Shown here one piece after another: positions 14,805-24,113 of a stretch of DNA of 64,000 bases (the first letter of the stretch is position 1; every line of letters begins with the position of its first letter). The stretch is from Meira nashicola (lineage: Eukaryota > Basidiomycota > Exobasidiomycetes > Exobasidiales > Brachybasidiaceae), in the NCBI GenBank assembly GCA_001600355.1, contig BCJU01000002.1, forward strand, positions 2,976,001-3,040,000, written 5' to 3'. A program made the position numbers and the translations under genes. The notes under the pieces are model-generated. The model ran no database searches and had not been told where the DNA came from. It saw nothing but the letters and a program-made list of their open reading frames with translations.

Positions 14805-15705
14805 TCAAAATGCATCATTTTTCGGAAGTCTAAGTGCATCTTTAGGTTGTATAGGTAAACCTTTCTCTTTAGCAGCTTTTCTAGCACGGTATCTTTGCTG
14901 TCCTAACTTTGAACTTAGCCTATGTTTTTCCTTAAAGGCTGGGGACTAAATTTAAAGATGAATATTAGAGTAATGTTCAACTTCTTTAATACGTTTACTT
15001 ACCGCATTAAAGCGATCTTTGAATTGCTTGTTCTTTTTGTTTAATCGTATTTTCTTTTCTTTTACACTTAAGCTAGCTCTGTACTTCTTTAATCTGATTC
15101 TTTGCTCTTGACGATATTCGCTTAATGGTCTTATCACGCGGCTCAGTCTGGTTTGAAAGATGATTTGAAAAGAAACAGATTGATTGCGACAGCGTCGTTG
15201 GACGCTTCTGTCTGGCCTGCTCCCGCCCGTTGCCGGAACAACAGCTGGATGAGCGCGACGCGATGACAGGGGAGGCGGGTGGGTCTGAAAAAACTGTTTG
15301 TGACAGAAAAAGACCCACTGAATGAATGAAGAAAGATGATGGATGAAAAGAGAAGATAATTACAGCACAGTTTGCGTTTTGTATTTTCCATTTGTTATTG
15401 CGCCTTTGCACAGACCACTACTATAATTTAGGGCGGTTGCCCTAAATTCTAGGAAAAAAACCTTGTTTAGCATGAAATTTAACTTTGCTAGCATGTTTGA
15501 TTTTTGTTGTTGATGAAATATGAATGGGTCGAGTATGAGAAGTAGAAGTATCAATTGGTGCCTCTTCCGCTAGTGGAATGTTAAGATCTGGTATTTCTGT
15601 ATGTGAGCTTGAAGATGAACTAATACCTTCATTCGAGCTGACACAATTTCCTCCTTTTGCAAAATTGTACACTAGAAAGATTATCAACATATAAATTCTT
15701 TTCAT
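14805..15705 (-). pseudogene. DLN6: disrupted DLN family member
   Basis: Three pieces in order. From 15705 a signal peptide (MKRIYMLIIFLVYNFAKG) and EIPDLNIPLAEEAP run to a stop at 15442. From about 15139 to 15003 the family basic region continues (LSEYRQEQRIRLKKYRASLS) up to a GTAAGT donor. The last exon 14805..14945 is intact (QRYRARKAAKEKGLPIQPKD). Between the first two pieces lies about 300 bp of unrelated, more GC-rich DNA, and the usual middle (a Y.ERVEK-like helix) is missing. The motif is DLNIPL, so it lacks the proline of DLNxxP. I see no donor and acceptor that would splice the insert out in frame. Best read as a broken copy. Confidence 0.68.
15425..15450. repeat. Hairpin in the DLN6 insert
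   Basis: AATTTAGGGC and GCCCTAAATT form a perfect 10-bp inverted repeat with a 4-base loop. It sits at the junction between the DLN6 first segment and the GC-rich insert, where the end of a small inserted element would be expected. Confidence 0.55.
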
Positions 15706-15873
15706 TGTATAGTGATGGCAGGAAAACAAGTTGTGTATTTTTTATGCATTCACAAGGAATTGCTAACCTAAGCATGTGTACTGCTGTGCTCGGGAGTGTA
15801 TCTCCAATAGCCTATTCAGGGGCTTGTTTAACGGTTGCAGTTCAAATGGCTGTAAACTCATAGAGCATATCAA

Positions 15874-16470
15874 TTATTGTCTTAGTGCATCTTTTGGATC
15901 TTCAGGTATGCCTAACTTCTTTGCTTTCTTCCTTGCTCTAAATCTGCTTTTAGCAGCAGCTACAATCTTTCTACGATGTTGTTTTGCTTCTTCGGACTGT
16001 GAAAAAAAAAGTGTGAATCAGTGTTTAATTTACTTAATACGACAAATAATTTGCTCTTGCAATTCACTTACCGCTTTATACTTTTCCGTCATTAGTTTTG
16101 TATTTCTTCGTGATTGTGCAAGTCTGATTTCCGGCTTTAGTGTTTTCCTATAAGCTTTAACTCGAATGTTTTCCGATTCTCGAAACTCATTTAAAAGTCC
16201 TTTATTTGCATATTTTTCTAATGTTTTAGCATACGAAGTTTTCTTTCCTTGTTCAACTTCTGGTATGTGATTTGATGGTGTTAAAACTTCTACTTCCGGA
16301 GGTGGTGAGTGGTTCAAATCGGGTAATTGCACTTCATTCTCCTGTTCTTGACTTGAAACTCTTTGGACTCTTGACTGACCTTTGGTTGCATGAACGGCTA
16401 ACTTTTGAAAGCCAATATGAGTAATAGACAAATATAAGAAGGCGAACATGAATTGTAGCCTTTTCCGCAT
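15874..16470 (-). CDS. DLN7: secreted DLNxxP-motif basic protein
   Basis: Model: join(15874..15996, 16072..16470), 173 aa, GTAAGT donor, TTTCACAG acceptor. The N-terminus MRKRLQFMFAFLYLSITHIG is a signal peptide with a basic n-region. The motif is QLPDLNHSPPPEVEV at about 48-62. Next come the family helix KTSYAKTLEKYANKGLLNEF and a basic stretch. The last exon carries the clearest hallmark of the family: RFRARKKAKKLGIPEDPKDA. It is close to DLN3. The only GC-rich promoter element is AAGCCCCCTAA at 16581-16591 in the opposite orientation to the others. Confidence 0.82.
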
Positions 16471-16611
16471 TCTCGTAAGGACTGAATGGTGGTAAGTGAA
16501 AATCTTTAATATTATACAGAGTTGATTGATTTTTTAGAAGCAAAAATTCTCGTTTATGATACAAATTAAAACTTTACATTAAGCCCCCTAAATAGAACGC
16601 AAAGTGATATC

Positions 16612-17211
16612 TTAATCTTTTATGAATTTTTTTTTGCGGTGCACTAACAGGGCATCCTCTGGCTTCTCTTGTAAACCTTGTTTCTTTGCACGCTGTCTAG
16701 CATAATATCTCTGTGAAGATTTCTTACTAATCAATTTTGCTTTAATTTGAATATCGATAGACTATAAGAAAAAAGGTTCTTAGTCCTCGTAAAACTCTGT
16801 ATAAAGCAATAAACTTATTCTTACCTGAGCAATTTTAGTTTTTCTAACTTCTGCATCTTTACGTGATTTTTCCTTTCTTTGTTCTGCAGACAATTTATCT
16901 TGCCATTCCCTTCTTCTTCGTCTTTGTGCAATTCTATACTCTTCTAAAATTCCCATCTTTTCGTACCTTTCCATTCTTTCAGTATATGTCTCTCTACCTT
17001 TCTTATCATTCGATTTTACTTCTTCTTTTTCATTTGGTGGAGGAAAGTTTAAATCTGGTATTGGCTGTTTGTCTTGAGTTGAGGAGATTTTATCTTTTGG
17101 TTTGTGTATTTTGTTGGACCTTTTGACTGCACTTACATGTAATTTATCAGCTTCATCAAAGAGATAAAAGAGAAAGAAAACGATTAAGCGAAGATATAAC
17201 TTGAAGAGCAT
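16612..17211 (-). CDS. DLN8: secreted DLNxxP-motif basic protein
   Basis: Model: join(16612..16761, 16825..17211), 178 aa, GTAAGA donor, TTATAG acceptor. Signal peptide MLFKLYLRLIVFFLFYLF. Motif PIPDLNFPPPNEKEEV at about 50-65, identical at its core to DLN9, 10 and 12. Then ETYTERMERYEKMGILEEYR followed by QRRRRREWQDKLSAEQRKEK. The alternating acidic and basic residues predict a long amphipathic helix. The last exon has QRYYARQRAKKQG. GCCCCGA lies 92 bp upstream. Confidence 0.82.
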
Positions 17212-17302
17212 TATGTTAAAGAAAGTGAAGGAGAAGATAATAGATTCTATATTACATGAAAATCATCGTGTATAGAAATCTCATTCGTTGAAAAAAAGAC
17301 CT

Positions 17303-17308
17303 CGGGGC
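17303..17308 (-). promoter_or_regulatory. GCCCCG element upstream of DLN8
   Basis: GCCCCGA on the coding strand, 92 bp from the ATG. Confidence 0.6.
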
Positions 17309-17411
17309 AAATAATATCGAATGCAGTGACTGGAATGCATCTTTTTTCATCCTCACCCTTTGTCCTTTCGAACAAGCTCGTCCGGAATCTTTCCAAGCCT
17401 TGGATGATTTT

Positions 17412-17996
17412 TCAAAGCATTTTTGGGTCTAATTGTATCCCTTTCTGTTTTGCATCCAATCGTGCTTTATATCTACGTGTTGCTAATCTGCTTATCAATC
17501 GAATTCTCTCAGTTCGTTCTTTAGACTAAGAGATGATGAAGAAAATATTAATAAAGAGAATCATACTTTAGTCTTTTATACTCACTTCTGCATTCCTTGC
17601 TCTTCTTATACTTTCATGTTTACGAGATATCTCCTTTAATTCATCTGGCGTAAATTTATTGCTATACTCTTTCCTTCTGATCCTTTCAGCTTTTCTAAAT
17701 TCTTCCAATGTTCCATCCTTAATGTGTTTTGCGATTCTTTGAGCATAAATGTATCTGTTTCGTTTATTTTTATGATCAGAAGGTACCTTTTCATCTTCTT
17801 CAGGTGGTGGTGGAAAATTTAAATCCGGTATAGGCTCTTTCTTTTTGGGAAATATGATTGGTCTTTTTGATGGTCTAACACGCAGATTGTATGTTTTTGG
17901 ACTTTCTGTTTGTCTGCTTTCCTTTTGATATTTGACAGCAGCAACTTGAAATAAGGCTACTAAATTAAACAAACAGAAGAGAGAAAGAAGAAACAT
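17412..17996 (-). CDS. DLN9: secreted DLNxxP-motif basic protein
   Basis: Model: join(17412..17525, 17586..17996), 174 aa, GTGAGT donor, CTCTTAG acceptor. Signal peptide MFLLSLFCLFNLVALFQVAA; the ATG at 17996 is the first true ATG in frame. A basic patch (LRVRPSKRPIIFPKKKEP) precedes PIPDLNFPPPPEEDEK. The family helix (YAQRIAKHIKDGTLEEFRKA) and RIRRKEYSNKFTPDELKEIS follow. The last exon is short (37 aa) with RRYKARLDAKQKG. GCCCCGA lies 96 bp upstream, followed toward the gene by TATATA-like sequence. Confidence 0.82.
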
Positions 17997-18091
17997 CTTA
18001 TCCCACTCATACAACGTGTAGGTATGTCGTAGGAAGAAACAAGGTACTGCACATTGATGAAATGATTATATATACTGTATATACTGTTGCT

Positions 18092-18097
18092 CGGGGC
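18092..18097 (-). promoter_or_regulatory. GCCCCG element upstream of DLN9
   Basis: GCCCCGA on the coding strand, 96 bp from the ATG, with a TATA-like run (TATATAC) about 15-25 bp further downstream. Confidence 0.6.
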
Positions 18098-18141
18098 AAT
18101 ATTGTGTATCGAGATATGAAGTATGATAAACACACTATAGA

Positions 18142-18765
18142 CTAATTCATAGGTGGGTCTGAATTTGGTTTAACTTGTTTGAGTCTTTTAGAGTGAAGAT
18201 CTCCCGTCCTTAAAGCATGTTCTGGCTTTATTGTTAATCCTTTCTTTTCTGCTTTCTTTCTTGCTTTAAGTCTTCGATTAGCCGCAGCAATTGTCTCTTT
18301 TCTCCTTTTTCGCAATTCTTCAGACTAAAAGAAAACGGTAGCAAAACAATGTCAATAGAGATATACTAAGGCTGAATTTTTTTTGCGCGCAAAATTTACC
18401 TCTGCCAATCGTTTATCATAATTTTTTTGATTCTTTCGTGAGATCTCTAACTTTTGTTCAGGTGTTAAATTATCACGAAATTTTTTGAATCGCCTTCTTT
18501 CATTTTTTATAAAATCTTCATATTTTCCTTCTTTGATCTTCTTTTCTTTAAGAATTTTATATGCTGACTTTTTTTCAACAGGTGGAGGAAAGTTTAAATC
18601 TGGTATTTTTTCTTTCTTCTTTGATGGCGATAAAGATTTTTCAGTTTGAACGTCTAAGTCGACTTTACGCTTTTTATCATTCGTTGGAGCTGCACTCAGC
18701 CAACCCAGAAAGAGGAAAGTGTAGATGAATGCAAGTATGAAACAATATATTTTCATGATTTGCAT
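18142..18765 (-). CDS. DLN10: secreted DLNxxP-motif basic protein
   Basis: Model: join(18142..18324, 18400..18765), 182 aa, GTAAAT donor, CTTTTAG acceptor. Signal peptide MQIMKIYCFILAFIYTFLFL. Lysine-rich stretch, then KIPDLNFPPPVEKKS at about 53-67. The helix YKILKEKKIKEGKYEDFIKN and RFKKFRDNLTPEQKLEISRK follow. The last exon is long (60 aa) and keeps RRLKARKKAEKKG. The LTPEQK phrase recurs in DLN11 and DLN12. The upstream element is GCCCCGT, 80 bp from the ATG. Confidence 0.82.
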
Positions 18766-18844
18766 GGAATGAAGAGCGAAAAGAAAATATAGTGAAACAT
18801 GAAAAAGTATTTAAATTATAGTTTTGACGCCAATTTGTTAAACA

Positions 18845-18850
18845 CGGGGC
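18845..18850 (-). promoter_or_regulatory. GCCCCG element upstream of DLN10
   Basis: GCCCCG (followed by T rather than A) on the coding strand, 80 bp from the ATG. Confidence 0.55.
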
Positions 18851-18913
18851 ATTAATTTCAAAATAAAAATGTAAATTATAACGACTCAACATGAGATTTG
18901 AAAAATGATTGCA

Positions 18914-19500
18914 TTATTCCTTGTCATCGGAAGGAAGTCTTCCCTTTGTCTTCTTGTCTATTTCTTGACCATAAGCTTTTGCCTTTGCGCGTGCCCTAAA
19001 TTGCCGCACAGAGATTTGGTTTTTTTCGAGAATCTTTTCTCTTAGAGTTGCATTCTATTCTCAAAATGATGTAAAATTGAAATAGTCAAAAAAGTGCAGT
19101 ATAATTTCATTTATCTTTATTCACTTACCATCATCACTTTTTTACGTCTATTCATATAATATCTTTTCTTCTTTTCAATCACTTGCTCAGGTGTAAGCCT
19201 TTGCCAACGATTTTCCGTGCTCTTCTTTACTCTTGCTTTCCATTCATCTAATGTTCCATCTTTGGTCTTTTTCTCAACTACTTTTTGATAATACGTCTTT
19301 TTACCTGTTGATGAATATGTTTCTGGAGGTTGATCTTCTTCTATCGGTGGTGAGTGATTGAGATCAGGAATTAGTTCAATGTGTGAAGGGTTAAGACTTT
19401 GACTTTGGACTGAAGCAGACAACCCTGTGTTAGAGCTTTTTTTGTCTTTCGCAGATAGTACACTGCAACAAAATAGAAGTATAAAAGGCAAAAGAGTCAT
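18914..19500 (-). CDS. DLN11: secreted DLNxxP-motif basic protein
   Basis: Model: join(18914..19054, 19129..19500), 170 aa, GTAAGT donor, AATAG acceptor. Signal peptide MTLLPFILLFCCSVLSA; the ATG at 19500 is the first true ATG. Ser-rich linker, then LIPDLNHSPPIEEDQPPE at about 43-60. The helix KTYYQKVVEKKTKDGTLDEW and the phrase RLTPEQVIEKKKRYYMNRRK follow. The last exon (QFRARAKAKAYG) is basic. DLN12 shares the IEEDQ acidic patch and DEWKA phrase, so the two look like a duplicate pair. GCCCCGA lies 86 bp upstream. Confidence 0.82.
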
Positions 19501-19585
19501 GATGCAATTATTCAATGCTACCAAATGATGGATTTAATAGTAGTAATTATTGATTATTAGAAATGTAGTAGTATATAGCTAGATT

Positions 19586-19591
19586 CGGGGC
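19586..19591 (-). promoter_or_regulatory. GCCCCG element upstream of DLN11
   Basis: GCCCCGA on the coding strand, 86 bp from the ATG, with TATATAC just downstream of it toward the gene. Confidence 0.6.
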
Positions 19592-19685
19592 TTATAGAAC
19601 ACACTCATTAAGAGCAATACACAAAAGCAATGCAAATTTATATCCTTGTGTTTATCAGATGGCTTCCTAATTGGAAGATATTGTG

Positions 19686-20314
19686 TTAAAATTTCTTGTT
19701 ATTTTCGAAAGTACCTTTCTTTTTAATTCTAATGGCATTCTCTTCTCCCACTTCCTCACCATGCTTTTTAGCTTTTAACCGTGCTCGATAACGTTCCATA
19801 GCTTTACTACCCGCTTTTCGTCTTCTTTCTCGTAAAGCTGGAGACTAATTATGAAAATCAGATTTAAGAAGTCAATCAAAAATTCTGTTGTAATAAAGCT
19901 CAAAAAAATCAAATGTTTATTCACTGCCTTGATCCTCTTAATTTGTTTATTCTGATATTCATTCTTCTTTTTAAGCTTTTGTTCAGGCGTCATTTTTGCC
20001 CAATATCTTTGCTGGTCTTTATATTTTGTAGCTTTCCATTCATCAAGTATTCCAGCTTTAAGCTTTTTCTCTACTCTCTCTTTGTATGAATCTTTTTTAC
20101 GTGAAGATAATCTTATTCGGGCTTCTTTAGGAGGTGTATTATCAACCTGATCTTCTTCTATTGGTGGAGGAAAATTGAGATCCGGAAGAGGTTTAATATT
20201 ACTCTGTTTTAAATCAAATGGGACTGTGACTTCTTTTGTGTCTTTTACAGCTAATATGCCGTAAAACGATGATAAAATAAAATATACTATCGTTCTTTTA
20301 CCTTTCAACTTCAT
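19686..20314 (-). CDS. DLN12: secreted DLNxxP-motif basic protein
   Basis: Last array member. Model: join(19686..19844, 19925..20314), 182 aa, donor GTGAAT, acceptor AATTAG. The ATG at 20314 opens a signal peptide (MKLKGKRTIVYFILSSFYGI). Motif PLPDLNFPPPIEEDQ at about 41-55. The family helix SYKERVEKKLKAGILDEWKA and MTPEQKLKKKNEYQNKQIKR follow. The last exon (ERYRARLKAKKHG) is basic. GCCCCGA is 95 bp upstream. Confidence 0.82.
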
Positions 20315-20408
20315 GATGGATAAAGCATTGAATAAAGAAGGAACAAACAAGAAACAATTACAAGGTCTGTCTAGAAATATTTCTAAGATAAAACCTTGCG
20401 TAACATTT

Positions 20409-20414
20409 CGGGGC
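20409..20414 (-). promoter_or_regulatory. GCCCCG element upstream of DLN12
   Basis: GCCCCGA on the coding strand, 95 bp from the ATG. Confidence 0.6.
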
Positions 20415-21936
20415 TTACATGGATTGATTGAGTCAGATTAACTTACACAATATCTAAAACCTCGATGGTCCCACACGCATTTCTGCAAAATGAAATCACT
20501 GATGATCTTTATGGACACTCTTGCTTTGTGCATACTTGACATTGTGATGATTGGCTATTTAGAAATCAAACAATTGGTTATCATCTATTACTATCCAATC
20601 TCGTCAAGATATTCGAGAGAAGGCCAAGAATGACATTGATAGAAATAGGGACTTTTATTTATTGCCAAGTGAAACTGTCAACGTCAACAATAGAGACTTG
20701 CCAAGAATATGCCCTAACGAGTATGTAATCCTTATACCTTGCTTTTTGCCTATCAACATATGCGAGATCAAGTCTTTTAAGCTAAACACATTTATGGAAG
20801 GCTGTGTATAATTCGGCAAATGCATCAGTGCTAAAATGTTCCCCAGATCTCTTGCAAGCAGCAAGACGCATACCACAATCAAGGCTAGAAAAGGCGAAAT
20901 CAGAGGGTATGAAGAAAGAAGGAAGTTCAACCCCTAAAACATAACACATATGTACATACAACTCGCAGCCGAAGTACAACAACGCGTTAAAATACGCTAA
21001 AATATTTCAAACCCTTAAAGAGGTGTTGTTGTTGTTGATATTGATAAAGAGTGAAAAAGTGCGCTTTCTCCACTAATCAAATAAAACCAAGAGAAAAACA
21101 GAAATTTGTAATCTTCTTCCCGTCAAATCCCTTGTTCCTATGTTTGATATGCATAGACATGTACGGTGAATTGAAATCTTGTGTGGCTGTTGATCAGTCA
21201 ATCAATCTTACCTAAATTCTCTTCTCAGCTCAAGTTCCTAGATTGAATTTGAGAAGTTGATTTCTCTTTTAAAGCTCCGCAACGGTAAGCGATGTATCGT
21301 TTGATCCGAAAAATAATTACTAAATACATGGACCACGTATTCGGTTTGTAATGCTATTAATAATTATATGGCGCAATGTAGAGAACTGCAACTCCGAGGA
21401 TTAATCTTCATATGTACGTGCACACGGACATCTATAGTTCAGATGCAGAACGGCAATCACTTCATACTGACTACTCGCGTTAGAGAGAGAGAGCCGATAG
21501 GAAGAGCAGCGCGAAGAAGGAAGCGCACTTTATTCCAGGTATGCGGAAGTGCAGAGACTTCTTAAAAAAATCATGCAATTGGTAAAAGTTTTTAGTGCAA
21601 TTTTATTTGAAGAAAAGATGAACAAAAGTTTCATGCACGATTTTCATGCATAAATGCATACATTCAAAGATACACATAACAAAAAGCCAAAATGCATGAT
21701 ACGGTAAACACAAGCAATCCGTTTCGACATTTGTTCCGGTCATGATGCATACATCTTGATTATGGGATTGACTTTAGATTGAAGTTTGCTTGTTGATCAT
21801 TGGCAACTCTTTTTTTGTCCACCATCAAGGGAAGGCTGAAAACTCGCAATCATTTCTAGATTTCAAGGTTACCATTACATAGAATCAAAAGGACAAGGTC
21901 ATCAAGAGCACGTATGATATAAAGAGATTTCCCAAA
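20415..21936. other. 1.5-kb intergenic region, DLN array to GH79
   Basis: AT-rich spacer with no convincing gene. Short open frames at 20655-20982 (minus) and 21368-21565 (plus) have no motif or signal peptide. The right part should contain the GH79 promoter. Confidence 0.45.
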
Positions 21937-23883
21937 ATGCTCGCACTTTTCAAAGGAAGGAGTGATCCCTCAAATACAAAAGTAGAAAAGAGTAATAATG
22001 TATCAATATCGGCAAGTCAGAGGAAGTCAATAAAATGGATATTGGGTGCAATGATTGGTGCAAGTATGCTACATCATACATCAGCACAAAGTAGTCTTAG
22101 TGCAACACCTGCTACCAGTCAAAGTGGAGCAGGTGATTCATTATCACCCGTTCTAGGGCCATCTTATGCTGGTGTGGGAATTGAACCCGTCCATTTATTC
22201 GATTATTTGGGAAGAGCGACTGCAAACAATTTAACGTATAATTTATTAAACACCCTTGGATCGTATACAGGTGTACCACCGCATTTAAGGATAGGTGGTA
22301 ATTCGGGAGATAATATTATCTATAAATCCGATTCACAATATAACGGCTATCAAATTTACTCTAATCCTTCTGCTTCAGGGCAAGGAACACCCAAAACAGA
22401 TGCAGATATTATCGGACAAGGTTACTTTCAAGTGATGAACTTAGTACCAAAAGGAACTCCTATCACGTATGGTTTAAATTTAGCATATTCTGGATCAGAT
22501 TATCTCAGTCAAATTTCTAATCAAGCAAGTGCAGCAGTTACAATTCTAAAAAATGCAACTTTGGTAGGCTTTGAAGTTGGTAATGAGCCGGATTTATATG
22601 TACAAAATGGTTATCGTCAAAGTGGTTGGACGTCAGCCAATTTTGGAACAGAATGGGCAGCTCGTGTTTCTGCAGTATATTCAAATGTATTACAACAAAA
22701 TAATCTCCCTTCAAACTTTTTCGAGCCACCAGCAACAGCAACTACAGCAACCAAGACTGGACAACAATATCGAATCAGTAATTTAATCAACACAGATGTA
22801 GCTACACAAAATGGTATTTATGTAGCCGGATGGAATCAACACGACTATTATTATTACGTTAACGTGAGTGATTACACTTTAACACTTTCTTTGCTTTTGG
22901 ATATGTCAACTTTAGTCAATCAATTAAACGAATGGAGAGGACAAGCAGGACAAGCAAAAGTGACTGGAAAACCTTATTATCTTCGCGAATTCGGTAGCGT
23001 TGGTCCGACTGGATTACAAGGAATCACAGATGTTTTTGCTAATACACTTTGGACTTTGAATGCTTTATTGTATTGTGCAACGATTCAAGTAAATTCTGTT
23101 CAAATCCATATGACTTCAAACTCATACGCTTCTCCTTGGCAACCTATTCCTTTTAACGGTGAGCAACCTCATGTACGTACAACGTATTATGCATTCGCTG
23201 CGCTTGCACAGGTTATCGGAAAGAGTTGTACAACAAGAGTTGCACCAGTTACTTTGACAAACGTTCCTTCTGATTACAAGAATAACGTCAACGTTTATGC
23301 TGTTTATCAATTTGGTAATTTGCGTAGTTTAGTGATGATTAATACGAAAGCATCTTATTCGGGTTCAAATGGCGGTACGATGAATTTTCAATTAAGCTTA
23401 CCTTCGCAATCCGGACAAACACTTCATCTTTCCACTTTGACTGCACAAGGTGTTGATTCAACGTCAAATACAACATGGAATGGAATAAGTTATGAACGTT
23501 CAGGAGATGGAACGCCAACAATAATTGATTCATCCGATCATACAGTTCAAATTAGCTCTTCAGGTAGTATATCAATTCCTGTTCGTGATTCACAAGTTGT
23601 TGTTGCTGCTTTGAATGGTAAATTAGGCGATGAACAAAATGTAGATACGAGCGCATGTGCAAGTTTAGCAAACAATCCTGAAGGAGGAGAAAATACAGGT
23701 CAAACGCAATCTGGAAGTGATTCTTCTGCTCCTGTATTTGGTGCGGGTAATCCGGCTCCTACATTTAAGGCAACAGGTGGTTTCTCAAGTTCAGCAAAGA
23801 TGGACAAAATTATTCCTGCAGCATTTGCAATCTTTGTTCCTACATTCTTGTGTGTTTTAAGCCAGGTTTGGAAGTTGGTATAG
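21937..23883 (+). CDS. Glycoside hydrolase family 79 protein (beta-glucuronidase-like)
   Basis: Predicted extracellular or membrane-anchored retaining glycosidase of the GH79/heparanase-like group. Single exon, 648 aa. A hydrophobic stretch at about 34-52 (WILGAMIGASMLHHTSAQSS) acts as a signal or anchor. The (beta/alpha)8 domain begins near AGVGIEPVHLFDYLG and LRIGGNSGDN. The acid/base glutamate is in VGFEVGNEPDLY and the nucleophile is most likely the Glu of YYLREFGSVG. A beta-sandwich domain follows (about 400-560), then a Ser/Gly-rich linker and a C-terminal hydrophobic helix (PAAFAIFVPTFLCVLSQVW), suggesting a GPI signal or membrane tail. Substrate specificity cannot be read from sequence. 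Confidence 0.85.
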   Translation: MLALFKGRSDPSNTKVEKSNNVSISASQRKSIKWILGAMIGASMLHHTSAQSSLSATPATSQSGAGDSLSPVLGPSYAGVGIEPVHLFDYLGRATANNLTYNLLNTLGSYTGVPPHLRIGGNSGDNIIYKSDSQYNGYQIYSNPSASGQGTPKTDADIIGQGYFQVMNLVPKGTPITYGLNLAYSGSDYLSQISNQASAAVTILKNATLVGFEVGNEPDLYVQNGYRQSGWTSANFGTEWAARVSAVYSNVLQQNNLPSNFFEPPATATTATKTGQQYRISNLINTDVATQNGIYVAGWNQHDYYYYVNVSDYTLTLSLLLDMSTLVNQLNEWRGQAGQAKVTGKPYYLREFGSVGPTGLQGITDVFANTLWTLNALLYCATIQVNSVQIHMTSNSYASPWQPIPFNGEQPHVRTTYYAFAALAQVIGKSCTTRVAPVTLTNVPSDYKNNVNVYAVYQFGNLRSLVMINTKASYSGSNGGTMNFQLSLPSQSGQTLHLSTLTAQGVDSTSNTTWNGISYERSGDGTPTIIDSSDHTVQISSSGSISIPVRDSQVVVAALNGKLGDEQNVDTSACASLANNPEGGENTGQTQSGSDSSAPVFGAGNPAPTFKATGGFSSSAKMDKIIPAAFAIFVPTFLCVLSQVWKLV

Positions 23884-24113
23884 AATAATGGACAATTTCG
23901 ACTTCTTTCCCCCTCTTTTTTATCAATTTTATCTTTTCTAGGGTATTGTTTTAATCATATACACTAACCATTTTTATCATTCATCTTGCATTCAAAGAAA
24001 TGGACGTTCACTTTCAATGTTTTATCATTTCATTTATTGTACTTAACACAGGGTTTATATTCACTTCATAGCAATCACATCTGTTTTCATCTTTATATAT
24101 ATTCAGGAGCATA

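Noticed and set aside
15073..15411. Novel 112-codon gene on the minus strand
   Set aside because: It covers the GC-rich insert of DLN6 and overlaps the DLN6 basic region in a different frame.
10932..20314. Reading the array as a CRISPR-like or transposon-derived repeat
   Set aside because: Units are diverged protein-coding genes with introns and promoters; there are no direct repeats with spacers, terminal repeats or transposase.
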